Shown: piece after piece, positions 1-9,132 of the stretch | Position numbering within the stretch: the first letter of the stretch is position 1 | Layout of the letters: each line of letters opens with the position of its first letter | Origin: Nocardia iowensis | GTDB taxonomy: Bacteria; Actinomycetota; Actinomycetes; Mycobacteriales; Mycobacteriaceae | NCBI RefSeq assembly: GCF_019222765.1 | Contig: NZ_CP078145.1 | Span: 3,348,001-3,412,000 of the forward strand | Length of the DNA stretch: 64,000 nt | Direction of reading: 5' to 3' | The notes under the pieces: generated by a model | The model's database searches: none | Told to the model about the DNA's origin: nothing | The model's input: only the letters and a program-made list of their open reading frames with translations | Position numbers and translations under genes: made by a program

Positions 1-783
1 CTGGCCGGCTCGGACAACGCGGACGCGGCCATCGACTACCTGCGCTCCATGGAGCTGCCCAACGGGACGACGCTGCTGGTCGGTGGTCAACCCGCCGCGC
101 AGCGCGACAGCATCGACGCGTTGCTCGACCGGCTGCCGCTGATGCTCACGCTGGTGTTCATCGCAACGACCGCGCTGCTGGTGCTGACCTTCGGCTCGCT
201 GGTGTTGCCGCTCAAAGCGGCGGCGTTGAACCTGCTCGGGCTCGGGGCCACCATCGGCGTGCTGACCTGGATATTCGTCGAAGGACACGGCGCGGACCTG
301 CTGGGCTTCACGCCCCAGCCGATCATGCCGTTGGTATTGATGCTCATCATTTCGGTGATCTACGGCCTGTCCACCGACTACGAGGTGTTCCTGCTCGCCC
401 GCATCGTCGAGGCGCACCGGGCGGGGGTGTCCACCACCGACGCGGTCCGCACCGGTGTCGCCCGCACCGGCCGGATCATCACCGCCGCCGCCCTGATCTT
501 GATCGTGGTGACCGGTGTATTCGCGCTCTCCGATCTGGTGATGATGCAATACATTGCCCTCGGGATGGTCACGGCACTGTTCATCGACGCGACGGTGCTG
601 CGCGTACTGCTTGTCCCCGCGACGATGAAACTGCTCGGCGACGCGTGCTGGTGGGCGCCCGCCTGGATGCGCCACGTCCATCGGAAAGTCGTTGACCGCG
701 AGCCGATTACGGGCGATGCGCGGGTAGTGCTACTCACCAAGGCGGGGAGTTCCTCGGTGTATACGGACAAGTGGGATTCCTGA
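1..783 (+). CDS. MmpL/RND-family membrane transporter, C-terminal part (5' end outside window)
   Basis: Open from the first base in frame 1 to TGA at 781-783, so this is the last 260 residues of a larger protein. At least five hydrophobic segments follow a short soluble stretch, and the segment with GLSTDYEVFLLARI carries the Asp-Tyr pair typical of the proton-relay helix of MmpL/RND exporters. Family members export lipids, siderophores or drugs across the actinobacterial inner membrane. The tail after the last helix is short, about 55 residues and partly basic. Family assignment is firm; substrate cannot be told from this fragment. Confidence 0.88.
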   Translation: MAGSDNADAAIDYLRSMELPNGTTLLVGGQPAAQRDSIDALLDRLPLMLTLVFIATTALLVLTFGSLVLPLKAAALNLLGLGATIGVLTWIFVEGHGADLLGFTPQPIMPLVLMLIISVIYGLSTDYEVFLLARIVEAHRAGVSTTDAVRTGVARTGRIITAAALILIVVTGVFALSDLVMMQYIALGMVTALFIDATVLRVLLVPATMKLLGDACWWAPAWMRHVHRKVVDREPITGDARVVLLTKAGSSSVYTDKWDS

Positions 784-1065
784 GCTCCATCTATGGCTGC
801 GTTTTCCCAGCCGGGCGAAAATGCGGCTTGCACTGAAACGGCATGCTCGGGTGCGGTCGCCGCTGAGGGCGCCGCCAACGGCCGCGATCGTCGCTCGAAA
901 CTCTCGAGATCGTACCGATTCTTCCTAAACGAATTTCGAGAAAGTTGTGAATTGTTCAGTATCCACGCAGAGCGGAAGATTTCTCATTCTAGCGGCGTTA
1001 GCGTTTGCACGCTTCGGCGCTGAGCGCCGAGCACATTACCGAGAACACTTCTGTAATGAGGCAAA
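784..1065. other. Intergenic region, no convincing gene
   Basis: 282 bases between the transporter and the lipase. The open frames here lack actinobacterial codon bias. Bases 900-985 are noticeably A+T-rich for this genome and are the likeliest place for the lipase promoter. I see no clear operator. Confidence 0.5.
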
Positions 1066-2214
1066 ATGAAAATCACTACCCGGCTGTGTTCGGGGCTTTT
1101 CGCAGGCGCACTCGCGCTTGTCATCGGAATGACCGATGCCGGCGCGGATCCCACGACAACCCCTACTCCATCGTCACCCGGTACTACATCAGCTCCAGCG
1201 TCCGGCGACCAGCAACAACAACAGCTCGCCAGCTCCATCACCCCTGGTCTGAAGAATCAGTCGGCGAAGCCGATCGTCGACACCGACCCTGGTAGTCACG
1301 CCTCCGACACCGTCGGGACCGGCCCGCAGATGTCGGCGTTTCTGGCGGCATTCGGCTACAGCTTGGCCAACCCGGATGCCGCACCCCCAGGCACCAACGA
1401 CTGGAGCTGCAAACCCACCGCGGATCAACCGCGCCCCGTCGTACTGGTGCACGGAACCTGGGCGAATGCCTACGACTCGTTCGCATTCATGAGCAAGCCC
1501 ATCAAAGACGCCGGCTTTTGCGGGTTCACCTTCAATTACGGCCGATCCAACCTTCTGCAGGGCGGGGGTGTTGGTTCAGCATTGCCGGGAGCCTATGGTA
1601 CCGGCGACATTCCAACCTCGGCCAAGCAACTAGCTACTTTCGTCGATCGGGTGCTCTCCGCCACCGGTGCTCAGCAGGTCGACATCATCGGCTGGTCACA
1701 AGGCGGATCGATGGCTAACTGGTACACCAAGTACGAAGGCGGCGCGGCCAAGGTCAAGAACTTGATCACCTATGGCGCCACCCACCACGGTACAACCCTC
1801 CTCGGAATCGCAACGCTCGGCCGGGCGATCAACAACTTCGGGATCGATGTCCTCGGGCCGATTTCCCTTATTGTCGGAAAATCGGGAATTCAACAAACCA
1901 TTGGCTCGGATTTCGTGACCAAACTCAATGCCAACGGAGACACCGTGTCCGGCATTACCTACACGATCGTCGGCACCAGATATGACGAAGTAACCACCCC
2001 CCACGACTCGACCTTCCTGAAAGCCGGTCCCGGAGCGACGGTGAACAACATCACCCTGCAGGACGGCTGCGAGATCGACCTGTCCGACCACCTCACCATG
2101 ATGTACTCGCCTCGGGCCCTGTCGATTGCGCTCAAAGCTCTTGACCCGGCGAAGAACCCGACCCTCGCCTGTCAACCCAACCCGTGGCTGATCGGCGGTG
2201 GCGGCCGCCTCTGA
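1066..2214 (+). CDS. Secreted lipase/esterase, alpha/beta-hydrolase (actinobacterial class 2 lipase type)
   Basis: 382 residues. A signal peptide (basic N-terminus, hydrophobic residues 8-25, Ala-x-Ala-like exit near residue 27) is followed by a Pro/Thr/Ser/Gln-rich linker to about residue 60. The alpha/beta-hydrolase core has the oxyanion motif LVHG near 127-130, the nucleophile elbow GWSQGG with Ser211, and plausible acid and base residues Asp307 (RYDEVTTP) and His342 (SDHLTM). Cysteines at 114, 152 and 335 may form disulfides. It probably hydrolyses acylglycerols or other esters outside the membrane. The ATG has GAGG a few bases upstream. A strong hairpin terminator follows, so it is probably monocistronic. 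Confidence 0.88.
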   Translation: MKITTRLCSGLFAGALALVIGMTDAGADPTTTPTPSSPGTTSAPASGDQQQQQLASSITPGLKNQSAKPIVDTDPGSHASDTVGTGPQMSAFLAAFGYSLANPDAAPPGTNDWSCKPTADQPRPVVLVHGTWANAYDSFAFMSKPIKDAGFCGFTFNYGRSNLLQGGGVGSALPGAYGTGDIPTSAKQLATFVDRVLSATGAQQVDIIGWSQGGSMANWYTKYEGGAAKVKNLITYGATHHGTTLLGIATLGRAINNFGIDVLGPISLIVGKSGIQQTIGSDFVTKLNANGDTVSGITYTIVGTRYDEVTTPHDSTFLKAGPGATVNNITLQDGCEIDLSDHLTMMYSPRALSIALKALDPAKNPTLACQPNPWLIGGGGRL

Positions 2215-2232
2215 TCATCCTCGACCCAGGGT

Positions 2233-2271
2233 CCCGCCTGACGGCTCCGAACAGCCGAGCCGTCAGGCGGG
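2233..2271 (+). terminator. Hairpin terminator of the lipase gene
   Basis: A perfect 15-bp stem, CCCGCCTGACGGCTC with its reverse complement at 2257-2271, around a 9-base loop, starting 18 bases after the lipase stop. There is no U-run, as is usual for actinobacterial intrinsic terminators. Confidence 0.75.
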
Positions 2272-2430
2272 CTCCGTCCGCAGCTAGGTACGGCCAGCGG
2301 CGGTCCGGATCGGCACCCATGTTCGACACCCGGGGGCGGCAGGGGCTCAGGGGGAACTATCTATTTTGCTGCCGTTCCCGCAGCGGCGTCCGATACTGTG
2401 CCGACACGACCTGACGGAAGGAGCCGCAGA

Positions 2431-2718
2431 TTGGCGTCGAGCCGGTCACCACGGTGGGAGCCGCGCAACGGTGTTGGCGTTGTTGCGTTGGTGGCTGGGA
2501 TCGTTTCCGTCGTTTTCGCGTTCGTTCCGATCGTTGGGGAGCTGGTCGCTGCCCCGACTGCCGTAGTGGCTCTGACTTGTGGATGGATCGGTTTTGTCCG
2601 TGCCGACAAGGGTTTGGCCACCAATCCGCGCGATGCGGTAGTCGGTGGCGCCCTCGGCATGCTGTCGATCTTCGTGATGTTCCTGGTGTTCGCCGCGACG
2701 AACAGCGCCCCGGCGTAG
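2431..2718 (+). CDS. Small membrane protein, DUF4190-like
   Basis: 95 residues. I chose TTG at 2431 because GGAAGGAG lies 7 bases upstream (2416-2423); the GTG at 2398 in the same frame has no such site. After a basic N-terminus there are two hydrophobic hairpin segments (about residues 14-45 and 68-92) separated by WIGFVRADKG, the pattern of DUF4190 small membrane proteins. Function unknown. It stands alone between the lipase terminator and the next gene. Confidence 0.7.
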   Translation: MASSRSPRWEPRNGVGVVALVAGIVSVVFAFVPIVGELVAAPTAVVALTCGWIGFVRADKGLATNPRDAVVGGALGMLSIFVMFLVFAATNSAPA

Positions 2719-2877
2719 CCCATACGGCCGCGGATCGGGTACGTGCACCGGCCCGTGATTCGTGACGAGGCGTGGGCGGTCTGGGCAACCTTGTAGCACC
2801 GCCCCTGAAATCGGGGGCGGCAGGGCGCCTGTGCTGAAGTGGGCAGGGCCACAAGGAATATCGGAGCGGAGAGTTGG

Positions 2878-3804
2878 ATGATGATCGACCGCAGTGAAAG
2901 CGTCGTCGTTTTCGCGTTGGGCCCGAACCCCGACGACGGTTTCACCAGGACGGTGCGGACGCAGGACGACTTCGCGGTGCAGCAGGCGTGGCGGGAACTG
3001 GTTGCGGACCACGACCTCCGACCCGAGCAGGTGACCGAATTGTTCACCGAGTGGCAGCCATCCACGGCCGACGCCTTGTTTATCGAGCAGACATTCGGCG
3101 AGATCGAACTGTCCCACATGTTCGAGCGCCCCGCGCCGGACGGGTGGGACATCGCGTTCGCCGAGGCAAGCGCCGCACTCGAGGCCGAGATCCGGCGGCG
3201 CGAGGCGGAAGCGGAGGCGACGACGCGTCGCATCGACGAAAGCACCAAGGACGGGGTAGTTCTGCCGGTGCTGCGCAGCACCTCGCTGCCCGGTAGCGAC
3301 ATCGTCCAAGACGCGATGCAGTACCTCCCGCTCGGCGACCACATCTATGTCACCTTGGCGCGCATGGCGAAGACCCCGCACGGCACGATCGGGATGACGC
3401 CGCTGCTGAACCACGATTTCACTGACGACGACGATGTTTCCGAACAGTTCTCGACCGCGATCATGGCCCTCGCCGGCGGCCTCACCCTCGAAGGTTGGGC
3501 CACCGCGGACGGCCCGATTGCCCGAGTCGCCCGGCAAGACAGCTTCCAGGGCGGCTCTGCCATCCTGCTCCCCGGATTCCACGAATGGGTCGCCGACAAC
3601 ACCGGCTGGCAGGATTTGATCGTCGCCATCCACTGCCCCGACGAACTGTTCGTCACGCCCGCGGATTCCGCCATGGCCGAAAAGATGCGTCGCGACGTCC
3701 ACAACGCGCAACCCCGCTGCGCCGAACTGCGTCCCGCACTCTTCCGAATCACCGGAAACGGCCTCGACAATATCGAATTCGTGCTCGAGAGCAACCTGAC
3801 ATGA
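2878..3804 (+). CDS. Hypothetical cytoplasmic protein, probably two domains
   Basis: 308 residues, acidic, no signal peptide or membrane segment. ATG 2878 (or the adjacent ATG 2881) is preceded by GGAG at 2868-2871. The N-terminal 90 residues contain LFTEWQPSTADALFIEQTF and a WD pair. A charged helical stretch rich in Glu/Arg (about 95-115) links this to a C-terminal domain with TPHGTIGMT and LAGGLTLEGW. I do not recognise the family with certainty. The N-terminal pattern recalls small proteins encoded beside deaminase toxins, but no toxin gene is adjacent, so I assign no function. Confidence 0.75.
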   Translation: MMIDRSESVVVFALGPNPDDGFTRTVRTQDDFAVQQAWRELVADHDLRPEQVTELFTEWQPSTADALFIEQTFGEIELSHMFERPAPDGWDIAFAEASAALEAEIRRREAEAEATTRRIDESTKDGVVLPVLRSTSLPGSDIVQDAMQYLPLGDHIYVTLARMAKTPHGTIGMTPLLNHDFTDDDDVSEQFSTAIMALAGGLTLEGWATADGPIARVARQDSFQGGSAILLPGFHEWVADNTGWQDLIVAIHCPDELFVTPADSAMAEKMRRDVHNAQPRCAELRPALFRITGNGLDNIEFVLESNLT

Positions 3805-3823
3805 AAACCGTTGGGCTGCATGG

Positions 3824-4237
3824 TTAGGCACGCATAGCAGGCTCCGGCAGCGCACCGAGCCGAGCGATAACGCGCTCGCGCAACAGGAGATATTCGCTCC
3901 ACCGGTAACGCGTGGGGCCCGGCCGGCGTTCGACAACACGGGCCGCCGCCAGCGTCTGGCCCAGCTGGAACTGCTCGCGAGTCAAATCGAGTTCTATACC
4001 GCTGGACAACCGGTTCCACCAGTGAAATCCATGTTGTTCCCCGCCGAGCCACACCTCGCCGACCATCAGCTCACCGCCGAAGATGTCGTTGACAATCAAG
4101 GCTGTGATGTCACAGTGACCATACGAAGGATTTCCGGGCTGCCAGTCGGCACGAGCAAGGTCATCCGCTGAGCAGGTGTCAGCAGCCCAGCTCGCCCGCA
4201 GAGCGCTGTCGATGGCGAGTAGGTTCCAAGGGATCAT
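3824..4237 (-). CDS. YunG-family protein
   Basis: 137 residues, on the minus strand and convergent with the preceding gene. Tryptophan, cysteine and histidine positions fit the YunG family: SWAADTCSADD near the N-terminus, GHCDITALIVND in the middle, then HWWNRLSSGIELDLTREQF. These are small soluble proteins whose Cys/His pattern recalls papain-like folds, but their activity is not established. It overlaps no neighbour; the start ATG has only a weak ribosome site. Confidence 0.75.
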   Translation of the reverse strand: MIPWNLLAIDSALRASWAADTCSADDLARADWQPGNPSYGHCDITALIVNDIFGGELMVGEVWLGGEQHGFHWWNRLSSGIELDLTREQFQLGQTLAAARVVERRPGPTRYRWSEYLLLRERVIARLGALPEPAMRA

Positions 4238-4676
4238 GTCCGAAGCATCCCATCTCGGACCGACAACCGAATGACGACCGGAAACGCATCTGGGCGAACA
4301 TCATTGGCAGAACACGGAATACGGTCCGCTACTGAAGATGGCCCAACGCTTGTCAAAGGGCCGACCACGGTCCGCCTCCGCTGGCGCAGGACAGTCCGCG
4401 CCGGGCACCGAGCTCTTAGCGGAGGTGCAGCGCAACGCCGATGGTGCCGCCGGTTGCTGCGAGGTGGTCACGCCGACGTGCATGCCGATCGACAGTCGGT
4501 GTCTTTGTGTCGCCAGGCGAACCAGTACCCCGGCAACGTGACGATCACCCCCGACACGAACGCCGGTTCTCCCCTGAGTAGCACGCCGACGTCACTATCG
4601 AGGTCCACAAGATCAGCGCCGCCCTCGAACCGGTTCTGAACGAGGTGACCGTTCGCTCACTCCAGAATCCGGGCCT
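4238..4676. other. Gene-poor stretch with possible decayed coding remnants
   Basis: 439 bases. No frame has a good start and ribosome site over its whole length. A short plus-strand stretch from about 4580 to 4680 reads as protein-like sequence (VTIEVHKISAALEPVLNEV), suggesting the 3' end of a decayed gene, but it has no intact 5' part. Confidence 0.35.
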
Positions 4677-5471
4677 TCACGAGTGCAGGTCCAGGGAGCC
4701 CGCGTCGACGATGCTGACGCCGCCGTCTGCGACGAGAACCGACCCGGTGAGGTAGGTGGAGTCGTCGGAGGCGAGGAACAAGCACACGCCCGCGATCTCT
4801 TCCGGTTCGCCTTGACGACCCAGCGGGATGTAGCGGGTGGCGAATTGCCTGGCCGCGCTGTGGTCGAGATCGCGGCTCTGCATGAGGTGGGTGATCATGT
4901 TGTCGGACATGGGTGTTCGGATCTGGCCGGGGCAGATGGCGTTGACTCGGATGCCTTGCGGCCCGTAGTCGACGGCGAGGGACCGAGTCAGCCCGATCAA
5001 TGCGTGCTTGCCGGTGACATATCCGGCGCGGTCGGTCGGGGCGCTGAGTCCCGCTATCGATCCCACGATGATCACCGAGCCGCGGGTTGCCCGCAAAGCG
5101 GGCAGGGCGGGGCGAACGGTGCTGTAGCAGGTGGTGACGTTGAGGCGCAGGGCTTCGTCCCAATCGGCGCGGGACGTCTCGCCGACAGTGTCGCCGCCGC
5201 CGGTGCCCGCATTGGCGACAACGATGTCGAGTCTGCCGAACCGTTGCTTTGCTGTGTCGACTGCCGCGGCCATGGCCGCGTCGTCGGCCGCGTCGGCGGG
5301 TATGACCACGGGGTCGCCGGTCAGCTCGGCGGCCACGGTCTCCAGTGGTTCGCGGCGTCGGCCCACCAGCAGTACCCGCGCACCCTCGGCGGCGAAGCGG
5401 CGGGCGGTCGCGGCCCCGATTCCGGTGCCCGCGCCAGTGATCAAGGCGACTTTGCCCGCCAGCCTGCTCAT
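4677..5471 (-). CDS. SDR-family oxidoreductase
   Basis: 264 residues. Classical short-chain dehydrogenase: nucleotide-binding TGAGTGIG near residues 13-20, NAG motif in the middle, YxxxK as YVTGK, and the PG motif CPGQIRTPM. NAD(P)-dependent oxidation or reduction of an alcohol/ketone in the cytoplasm is expected. GGAGG lies 5 bases before the ATG. The start overlaps the stop of the upstream NTF2-like gene as ATGA, so the two are translationally coupled. Context (a PucR regulator and a carotenoid/stilbene oxygenase nearby) suggests catabolism of an aromatic or terpenoid compound; the exact substrate is unknown. Confidence 0.92.
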   Translation of the reverse strand: MSRLAGKVALITGAGTGIGAATARRFAAEGARVLLVGRRREPLETVAAELTGDPVVIPADAADDAAMAAAVDTAKQRFGRLDIVVANAGTGGGDTVGETSRADWDEALRLNVTTCYSTVRPALPALRATRGSVIIVGSIAGLSAPTDRAGYVTGKHALIGLTRSLAVDYGPQGIRVNAICPGQIRTPMSDNMITHLMQSRDLDHSAARQFATRYIPLGRQGEPEEIAGVCLFLASDDSTYLTGSVLVADGGVSIVDAGSLDLHS

Positions 5472-5884
5472 CGGCCCTCCGCAGCGAACGACACCTCGAC
5501 CGGACCCGCGCCGCGCTCGAGGGAGATACGACTGAATTTGCCGTCCCGGATTAGGTAGTGCGCGTCCAACGGCGCGATGCGGACGTCTCCGGCGTGCATC
5601 GGACCGGTTGCGAGTTTGTCGGTGTCGCGGACGCATTCCATCTTTTCGCGCGCCCGCACCCGCAGGCTGTTGTCGCCATCGCTGATCACTTCGTCGATGA
5701 GCAGGGTTTCGGTGACGCCGTCGTGAATTTCGGTCAGCCATCGGAGCGTGTCGGCAGCACCGTGGGTCACTGTCTTGCCGTAGATGACGAAACTGACATC
5801 GTCGGTGTAATAAGTGTCGACGACAGTGCGGTAGTCACCGGAATTGTAGAGCGAGACGTAAGTGTCGTAGGTGCTGCGATCCAT
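5468..5884 (-). CDS. NTF2-like (SnoaL-type) protein
   Basis: 138 residues. It begins with the NTF2-like helix pattern YDTYVSLYNSGDYRTVVDTYY and continues with the usual strands, including FVIYGKTVTHGAADTLRWL, a ring-binding fold shared by SnoaL cyclases, ketosteroid isomerases and many non-catalytic proteins. ATG 5884 has AAAGGAG at a good distance. It is the first gene of a two-gene unit with the SDR (4-base overlap). It may act on, or simply bind, the same small substrate. Confidence 0.82.
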   Translation of the reverse strand: MDRSTYDTYVSLYNSGDYRTVVDTYYTDDVSFVIYGKTVTHGAADTLRWLTEIHDGVTETLLIDEVISDGDNSLRVRAREKMECVRDTDKLATGPMHAGDVRIAPLDAHYLIRDGKFSRISLERGAGPVEVSFAAEGR

Positions 5885-6089
5885 GGCGGTCTCCTTTCGG
5901 GCATGGCGGATCGGGTGAACTGGCTCATCGATCGGCGAGCACGTCGGCATGGCAAAGCGCGGGGGACTGATGGTTTCGCATCCAGCATGTGTCCCCCTTG
6001 TCCCTGTTTCGATAGCCCTGCGGCGCAGGTTTCACCGATGGCTTTGGTCCCCGGCACAAAAGGTGCAGTCGTGCCCCGGCGGAACGCGA

Positions 6090-7289
6090 TCACGGCTGAG
6101 TGGTGTTTTCGAATTGTTCGGGAAACAGTTCGACTGCGCGTAGCGCGACCAGTAGTTCCGCGGTTCGAGCGGGGTGGGTGAGGGTGCTGCCGCTGTGTTC
6201 CTCGATGCGGTGTAGTCGGTAGCGGACTGTATTGCGGTGGCAGTGCAGCGATGTCGCGGCTTGTGGTGTCGACCCGTCGGCGTCTGACCAGGCGCGTAGC
6301 GTTTTCAGTAGTAGGGTGCGGTCGTGCTCGGGCAGTGACAGTAGCCCGCCGAGGGTGCGGCGTGCCATGGCGCTTGCCTCGTCCGGGCCGGACAGCATCA
6401 GCAGCAGGGCGAGTGGATCGTCGCCGTAGTGTGCTATCCGGCAGGTGGTTCCGTTGAGGCAGCCCAGTGCCAGTCGGGCTTGCCGCAACGCGGTCGCGGT
6501 GTCGCCGATGTCCCGGTAGGCCTCGCTGACGCCGATGCGGTCGGCGTCGATGGTGTCGAGCAGGTCGCGCAGTGGCCGTTCATCGGTGTCGAGGAGGGCT
6601 AGCACTCCGACGTTTTCTTCCGGTGAGTGCCGCCAGACCGCGCGTATCCGGGTGTTGGGGCGTTGGCGAATCTCGAAGTGCAGGTCGGGTTCGGGCTGTT
6701 TCGGGGTGGCGAGGACCACGCGGAAGTTGCCGATGCTGGGCAGGCCGAGGGATTCGACCACCGATCCGCGTTCGGCGGGATCCTTACCGCCGCCACTGAG
6801 CAACGACTCGATAAGGGTCGCGCTGAGGTGATGGTCGTGCTCGGCTTGGGCGAGGGCTGCTTGTTGGTAGCCGTCGAGGATTCGTTGGGTGCCCCGGCCC
6901 AGTGCGGTGAAAAGCCGGTCCGCGAGGGTGACCGAGAGTTCGTGGTCGGTCTGCGGGATGAGTTTCGCCGCCGCACGCAGCATGGTTCGCGAGCAGATCA
7001 TGATGAGGGCGGTGATGGCGCTGAAGGAGACTCCGGCTTCGGCGCGCTGGCGTCCGGTCAGGTCGAGGTAGTCCAACCGCAGTTCGGCACCGCAGAGATG
7101 TTCGCATATTCGGCTCATCGCGTCCGCGATCGAGCGCTCGATCCGGTCCTGTTCGGCATCCGGCAGGGCCGCGATCTCGGGGATCTCGGCCCGCGCGTCG
7201 GCCAACGCCGTGCGCGCGATATCGGATACTCGACCCGCCAGCGGGGCGAACACCACCTCGGGCGGCAAAGGTCGGGCGCGTAGCGACAT
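6090..7289 (-). CDS. PucR/CdaR-type transcriptional regulator
   Basis: 399 residues. The long helical N-terminal and central part (GGDEF-like fold of the CdaR class) leads to a C-terminal PucR helix-turn-helix, recognisable as TLRAWSDADGSTPQAATSL followed by HRNTVRYRLHRIE. The start ATG 7289 is preceded by GGAAGGGG. The gene is divergent from the carotenoid oxygenase with a 365-base intergenic region and lies upstream of the NTF2/SDR pair on the same strand, so it is the likely regulator of both. Inducer unknown. Confidence 0.88.
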   Translation of the reverse strand: MSLRARPLPPEVVFAPLAGRVSDIARTALADARAEIPEIAALPDAEQDRIERSIADAMSRICEHLCGAELRLDYLDLTGRQRAEAGVSFSAITALIMICSRTMLRAAAKLIPQTDHELSVTLADRLFTALGRGTQRILDGYQQAALAQAEHDHHLSATLIESLLSGGGKDPAERGSVVESLGLPSIGNFRVVLATPKQPEPDLHFEIRQRPNTRIRAVWRHSPEENVGVLALLDTDERPLRDLLDTIDADRIGVSEAYRDIGDTATALRQARLALGCLNGTTCRIAHYGDDPLALLLMLSGPDEASAMARRTLGGLLSLPEHDRTLLLKTLRAWSDADGSTPQAATSLHCHRNTVRYRLHRIEEHSGSTLTHPARTAELLVALRAVELFPEQFENTTQP

Positions 7290-7654
7290 CGATGAGCCCC
7301 TTCCGCCACAGGCATCGCGGGGAGCGCCGTGGAATGCGGGAGCGCGTAGGTCGGATATCCAGGACCGCCGCGGCGGCTGACGTCCTGGCATCACCGTAGC
7401 AACCACCGCAACGGGCGCCGGGGTGACACGCCGCGCACTATCGGGCGACCGCACCCGTAGTTGTTCGCCCACACAATGCGAAGAGCTCGAATCGCGGCGG
7501 GCGTACACAACGATTTCTCGGAGGCGGTGCCACGATAGATCGTGACGCCGGAAAGCCGAGCCGCGAGGTTCTTCCGACATCGTTGCTGAGCCCGAGATCC
7601 GAACACCGGTCCGTACGGCCGAGTGCCTTTCCGGAATCAGAAAAGGAGCAGTGT
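7290..7654. promoter_or_regulatory. Divergent promoter region between PucR regulator and carotenoid oxygenase
   Basis: 365 bases without a gene. CCAGGAC (7359-7365) and GTCCTGG (7382-7388) form a perfect 7-bp inverted repeat with a 16-base GC-rich spacer about 70 bases before the regulator start. This is a candidate operator for the PucR protein or a hairpin in its leader. The oxygenase end holds AAAAGGAG just before its ATG. Confidence 0.4.
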
Positions 7655-9061
7655 ATGTCGTATAGTCCGGCTACCAGCCGCAAAACTTCCTATGCCACCG
7701 GCATCATGGAGCCGATGCTCGACGAGATCACGCTGACCAACTTGCCGGTGGCAGGCGCGATACCCCCGGAGCTAGCGGGGCGATACTTCCGCAACGGCAG
7801 CAATGCGGTCCCGGAAATGGACTCCGGGCATGCGTTTCTCGCCCCAGGAATGATCCACGGGATCCGGATACGCGACGGCAAAGCGGAGTGGTATCGCAAC
7901 CGGTACGTCCGCACGCCCGCGTTCGGTACCAAAGGCAAACTGGCCTTCGATGAAGCCGGGCGTCAATTGCAGGAGTTCGCTACCAACAACACCGATGTGA
8001 AAGTGCACGGGCAGCGGATTCTGTCGCTGTCCGAGCAATGCGTTCCCTACGAAATGAGTTCGGAGCTGGACACGCTCGGCCCGTGGACGTTCGGCGGGAA
8101 ACTGCGGGGTAATATGATCGCCCATCCCAAACACGACCCCGCGACCGGGGCGTTGCATGCGTTCGGCTACGACATGGGGCGGCCGATCGTGGACTACTAC
8201 GTCATCGACGCCGAGGGCACGCTTGTCACCGATCGGCGCTTCGAAGTCGACGCACCGATGTTCCTGCACGACATGGCTCTCACCGAGCACTACGTCGTCG
8301 TCTACGACACCCCCGCTACCTACGACCTGAACCTGCTCCCACTCAATCCCTGTCCCATCGTGTGGAACGACGCGCGGCCCTCCCGGCTGGGCCTGTTGCC
8401 ACGACACGGCACCGGTACCGATATCCGATGGACCACCACCACCGCGTGCTGGATCCCGCATACCGCCAACGCCTATGAAGATGCCGAGGGCAATGTGGTG
8501 GTCGATGCCACCCGAGTCGACGCGTCGGACTGGGACCGGGGCTGGGCCGGACTGGGCGGCCTCGTCGCCCATCAGCACTCCATCGGCCCCACCACCGAAC
8601 TGGTGTTGGAGGCGTCACTGTACCGATGGACCATGAACCCGGCGACCGGAACGGTGTCCGAGGAGTACCTGGACGATCGGGTTGTCGAGTTCCCTGCCAT
8701 CAACCACGCCTTCGGCACCGGACAGCATCGCTACACCTACATCGTCGGCTACGCCGGGCGCGGCCGCACCGAAACGAGTCTGATCAAGTACGACCGAAAC
8801 ACCGGCCGGAACTGGACACGAGATTTTCCGCACGGCCAAGTGCCCGGCGAGCCCGAATTCGTCCCCGCACCCGACGCACGCAACGAAGACGACGGATGGA
8901 TCATCTCGATGGTTACCGGCAAAGACGGGCAACCCTCAGAACTGATCATCCTCGACGCCTCCGACATCACCGGCCCCGCCACGGCCCGCGTCGTGCTGCC
9001 GCACCGCCTCCCCTATGGATTCCACGGCAGTTGGATTCCTGACACCGCTCTGCGAACGTGA
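7655..9061 (+). CDS. Carotenoid/stilbene cleavage oxygenase family protein
   Basis: 468 residues, full length for the family. The four expected iron-ligand histidines are visible: IAHPKHDP, PMFLHDMAL, IPHTANAYED and the C-terminal YGFHGSWIP. FRNGSNAVPE near residue 50 is typical of the N-terminus. These seven-bladed beta-propeller enzymes use non-heme Fe(II) and O2 to split a C=C bond of carotenoids, apocarotenoids, lignostilbenes or isoeugenol-like compounds. ATG 7655 has AAAAGGAG 6 bases upstream. It is divergent from a PucR regulator. The nearby SDR fits oxidation or reduction of the aldehyde formed, which is inference. Confidence 0.92.
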   Translation: MSYSPATSRKTSYATGIMEPMLDEITLTNLPVAGAIPPELAGRYFRNGSNAVPEMDSGHAFLAPGMIHGIRIRDGKAEWYRNRYVRTPAFGTKGKLAFDEAGRQLQEFATNNTDVKVHGQRILSLSEQCVPYEMSSELDTLGPWTFGGKLRGNMIAHPKHDPATGALHAFGYDMGRPIVDYYVIDAEGTLVTDRRFEVDAPMFLHDMALTEHYVVVYDTPATYDLNLLPLNPCPIVWNDARPSRLGLLPRHGTGTDIRWTTTTACWIPHTANAYEDAEGNVVVDATRVDASDWDRGWAGLGGLVAHQHSIGPTTELVLEASLYRWTMNPATGTVSEEYLDDRVVEFPAINHAFGTGQHRYTYIVGYAGRGRTETSLIKYDRNTGRNWTRDFPHGQVPGEPEFVPAPDARNEDDGWIISMVTGKDGQPSELIILDASDITGPATARVVLPHRLPYGFHGSWIPDTALRT

Positions 9062-9132
9062 ATCGAATCGCGGCCGCTGTTGGACGGAATGAGCTGTGGC
9101 GCTGAGGCCATGACCTACCCGGGGCGGTCGCG

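Noticed and set aside
793..1023. 76-codon plus-strand open frame after the transporter
   Set aside because: No ribosome site or recognisable protein pattern; likely the upstream region of the lipase.
2446..3939. 497-codon minus-strand open frame opposite the hypothetical gene
   Set aside because: An antisense shadow of the 2878-3804 gene; high G+C makes long antisense frames common, and its translation resembles no protein.
4271..4639. 122-codon plus-strand open frame
   Set aside because: No ribosome site, unlike-protein composition (Arg/Ser-rich), and better explained as non-coding with a decayed 3' fragment in another frame.
6129..6150. GTTCGACTG resembling a StrR half-site
   Set aside because: It lies inside the PucR coding sequence and the matching second half (CAGTCGAAC) is absent at the required distance.
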